A DNA stretch of 6,699 bases from an uncultured Clostridium sp. (lineage in GTDB: Bacteria; Bacillota; Clostridia; Oscillospirales; Acutalibacteraceae): assembly GCA_902471875.1 (NCBI GenBank), contig CABRLN010000057.1, forward strand, positions 1 to 6,699, read 5' to 3'. The notes beneath the pieces were generated by a model. It had not been told where the DNA came from, ran no database searches, and saw nothing but the letters and a program-made list of their open reading frames with translations. Both the position numbers and the translations under genes were made by a program. The number at the start of each line of letters is the position of its first letter. The stretch's first letter is position 1. Shown here in pieces: positions 6,683 to 6,699 of this stretch.

Positions 6683-6699
6683 ATGACAGGAAAGAACCC
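6683..6699 (+). CDS. Start of an outward-reading gene (partial, possible IS orfA)
   Basis: ATG 6683-6685 opens M-T-G-K-N-P and runs off the end of the window. It is identical to the start in the left copy. Placement about 80 bases inside the repeat end, behind its own promoter, fits a transposase frame, but six codons cannot prove it. Confidence 0.55.

Larger units (their letters stand above)
6605..6699 (+). mobile_element. Inner end of an insertion-sequence-like repeat, right copy (partial)
   Basis: This is the exact mirror of bases 1-95. Its 5'-TG at 6605-6606 abuts the truncated recombinase. The recombinase glutamine codon at the join is completed by the repeat's terminal bases, as expected for a chance fusion at an insertion point. 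TAGACAAG occurs twice, at 6624-6631 and 6660-6667, flanking the -10 and possible transcript start, and could be a binding site for a transposase or repressor. The repeat reaches the window edge. Confidence 0.7.

Noticed and set aside
1..6699. Invertible promoter (phase switch) between the inverted repeats
   Set aside because: The promoters are inside the repeats and face outward, so inversion would not change what they drive; the only recombinase present is inactive.
1..6699. CRISPR array, tRNA or rRNA
   Set aside because: No regularly spaced repeats, no cloverleaf and no recognisable rRNA sequence on either strand.

Overview
The window looks like a stretch of accessory, mobile DNA from an anaerobic Bacillota, most likely a gut Clostridia of the Lachnospiraceae type. 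This rests on the AT-rich genes, the strong AGGAGG-type ribosome binding sites, and a large serine recombinase of the resolvase / recombinase / zinc-ribbon kind common on integrative elements of those bacteria. No sequence here identifies a species.

Layout. Bases 1-95 and 6605-6699 are perfect reverse complements. Each copy begins at its inner end with TGGATCCATACTAAAG, carries an extended -10 promoter and an AGGAGG site, and starts a gene (M-T-G-K-N-P...) that leaves the window. The simplest reading is two inverted copies of one insertion sequence, seen only from their inner ends. The window may stop there because an assembler stopped at the repeat. Between them lie, on the + strand, a 941-residue protein with a complete SF1B (RecD/Pif1-like) helicase core behind a long uncharacterised N-terminal half (229-3054); a 438-base gap whose last 300 bases are GC-richer than the flanking genes and can be folded by eye into nested long-range stems; and a 541-residue protein with an Rx5H (HEPN-type) RNase motif near its C-terminus (3493-5118), closed by a good terminator. 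On the - strand, meeting them tail to tail, is a dead large serine recombinase (5182-6604). It has lost its catalytic N-terminus at the insertion-sequence end and carries an in-frame TGA at a zinc-ribbon cysteine.

How they may work together. A helicase/ATPase next to a HEPN-like protein, in AT-rich DNA beside recombinase remains and insertion sequences, is the layout expected of an anti-phage or anti-plasmid module: the helicase would sense or process foreign nucleic acid and the HEPN protein would cut RNA. I do not recognise the pair as a named system. The helicase protein also has HEPN-like R...H motifs near its own N-terminus, and the gap could encode a structured RNA acting with the HEPN protein. 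These functional links are inference; the motifs and coordinates are read directly from the sequence.
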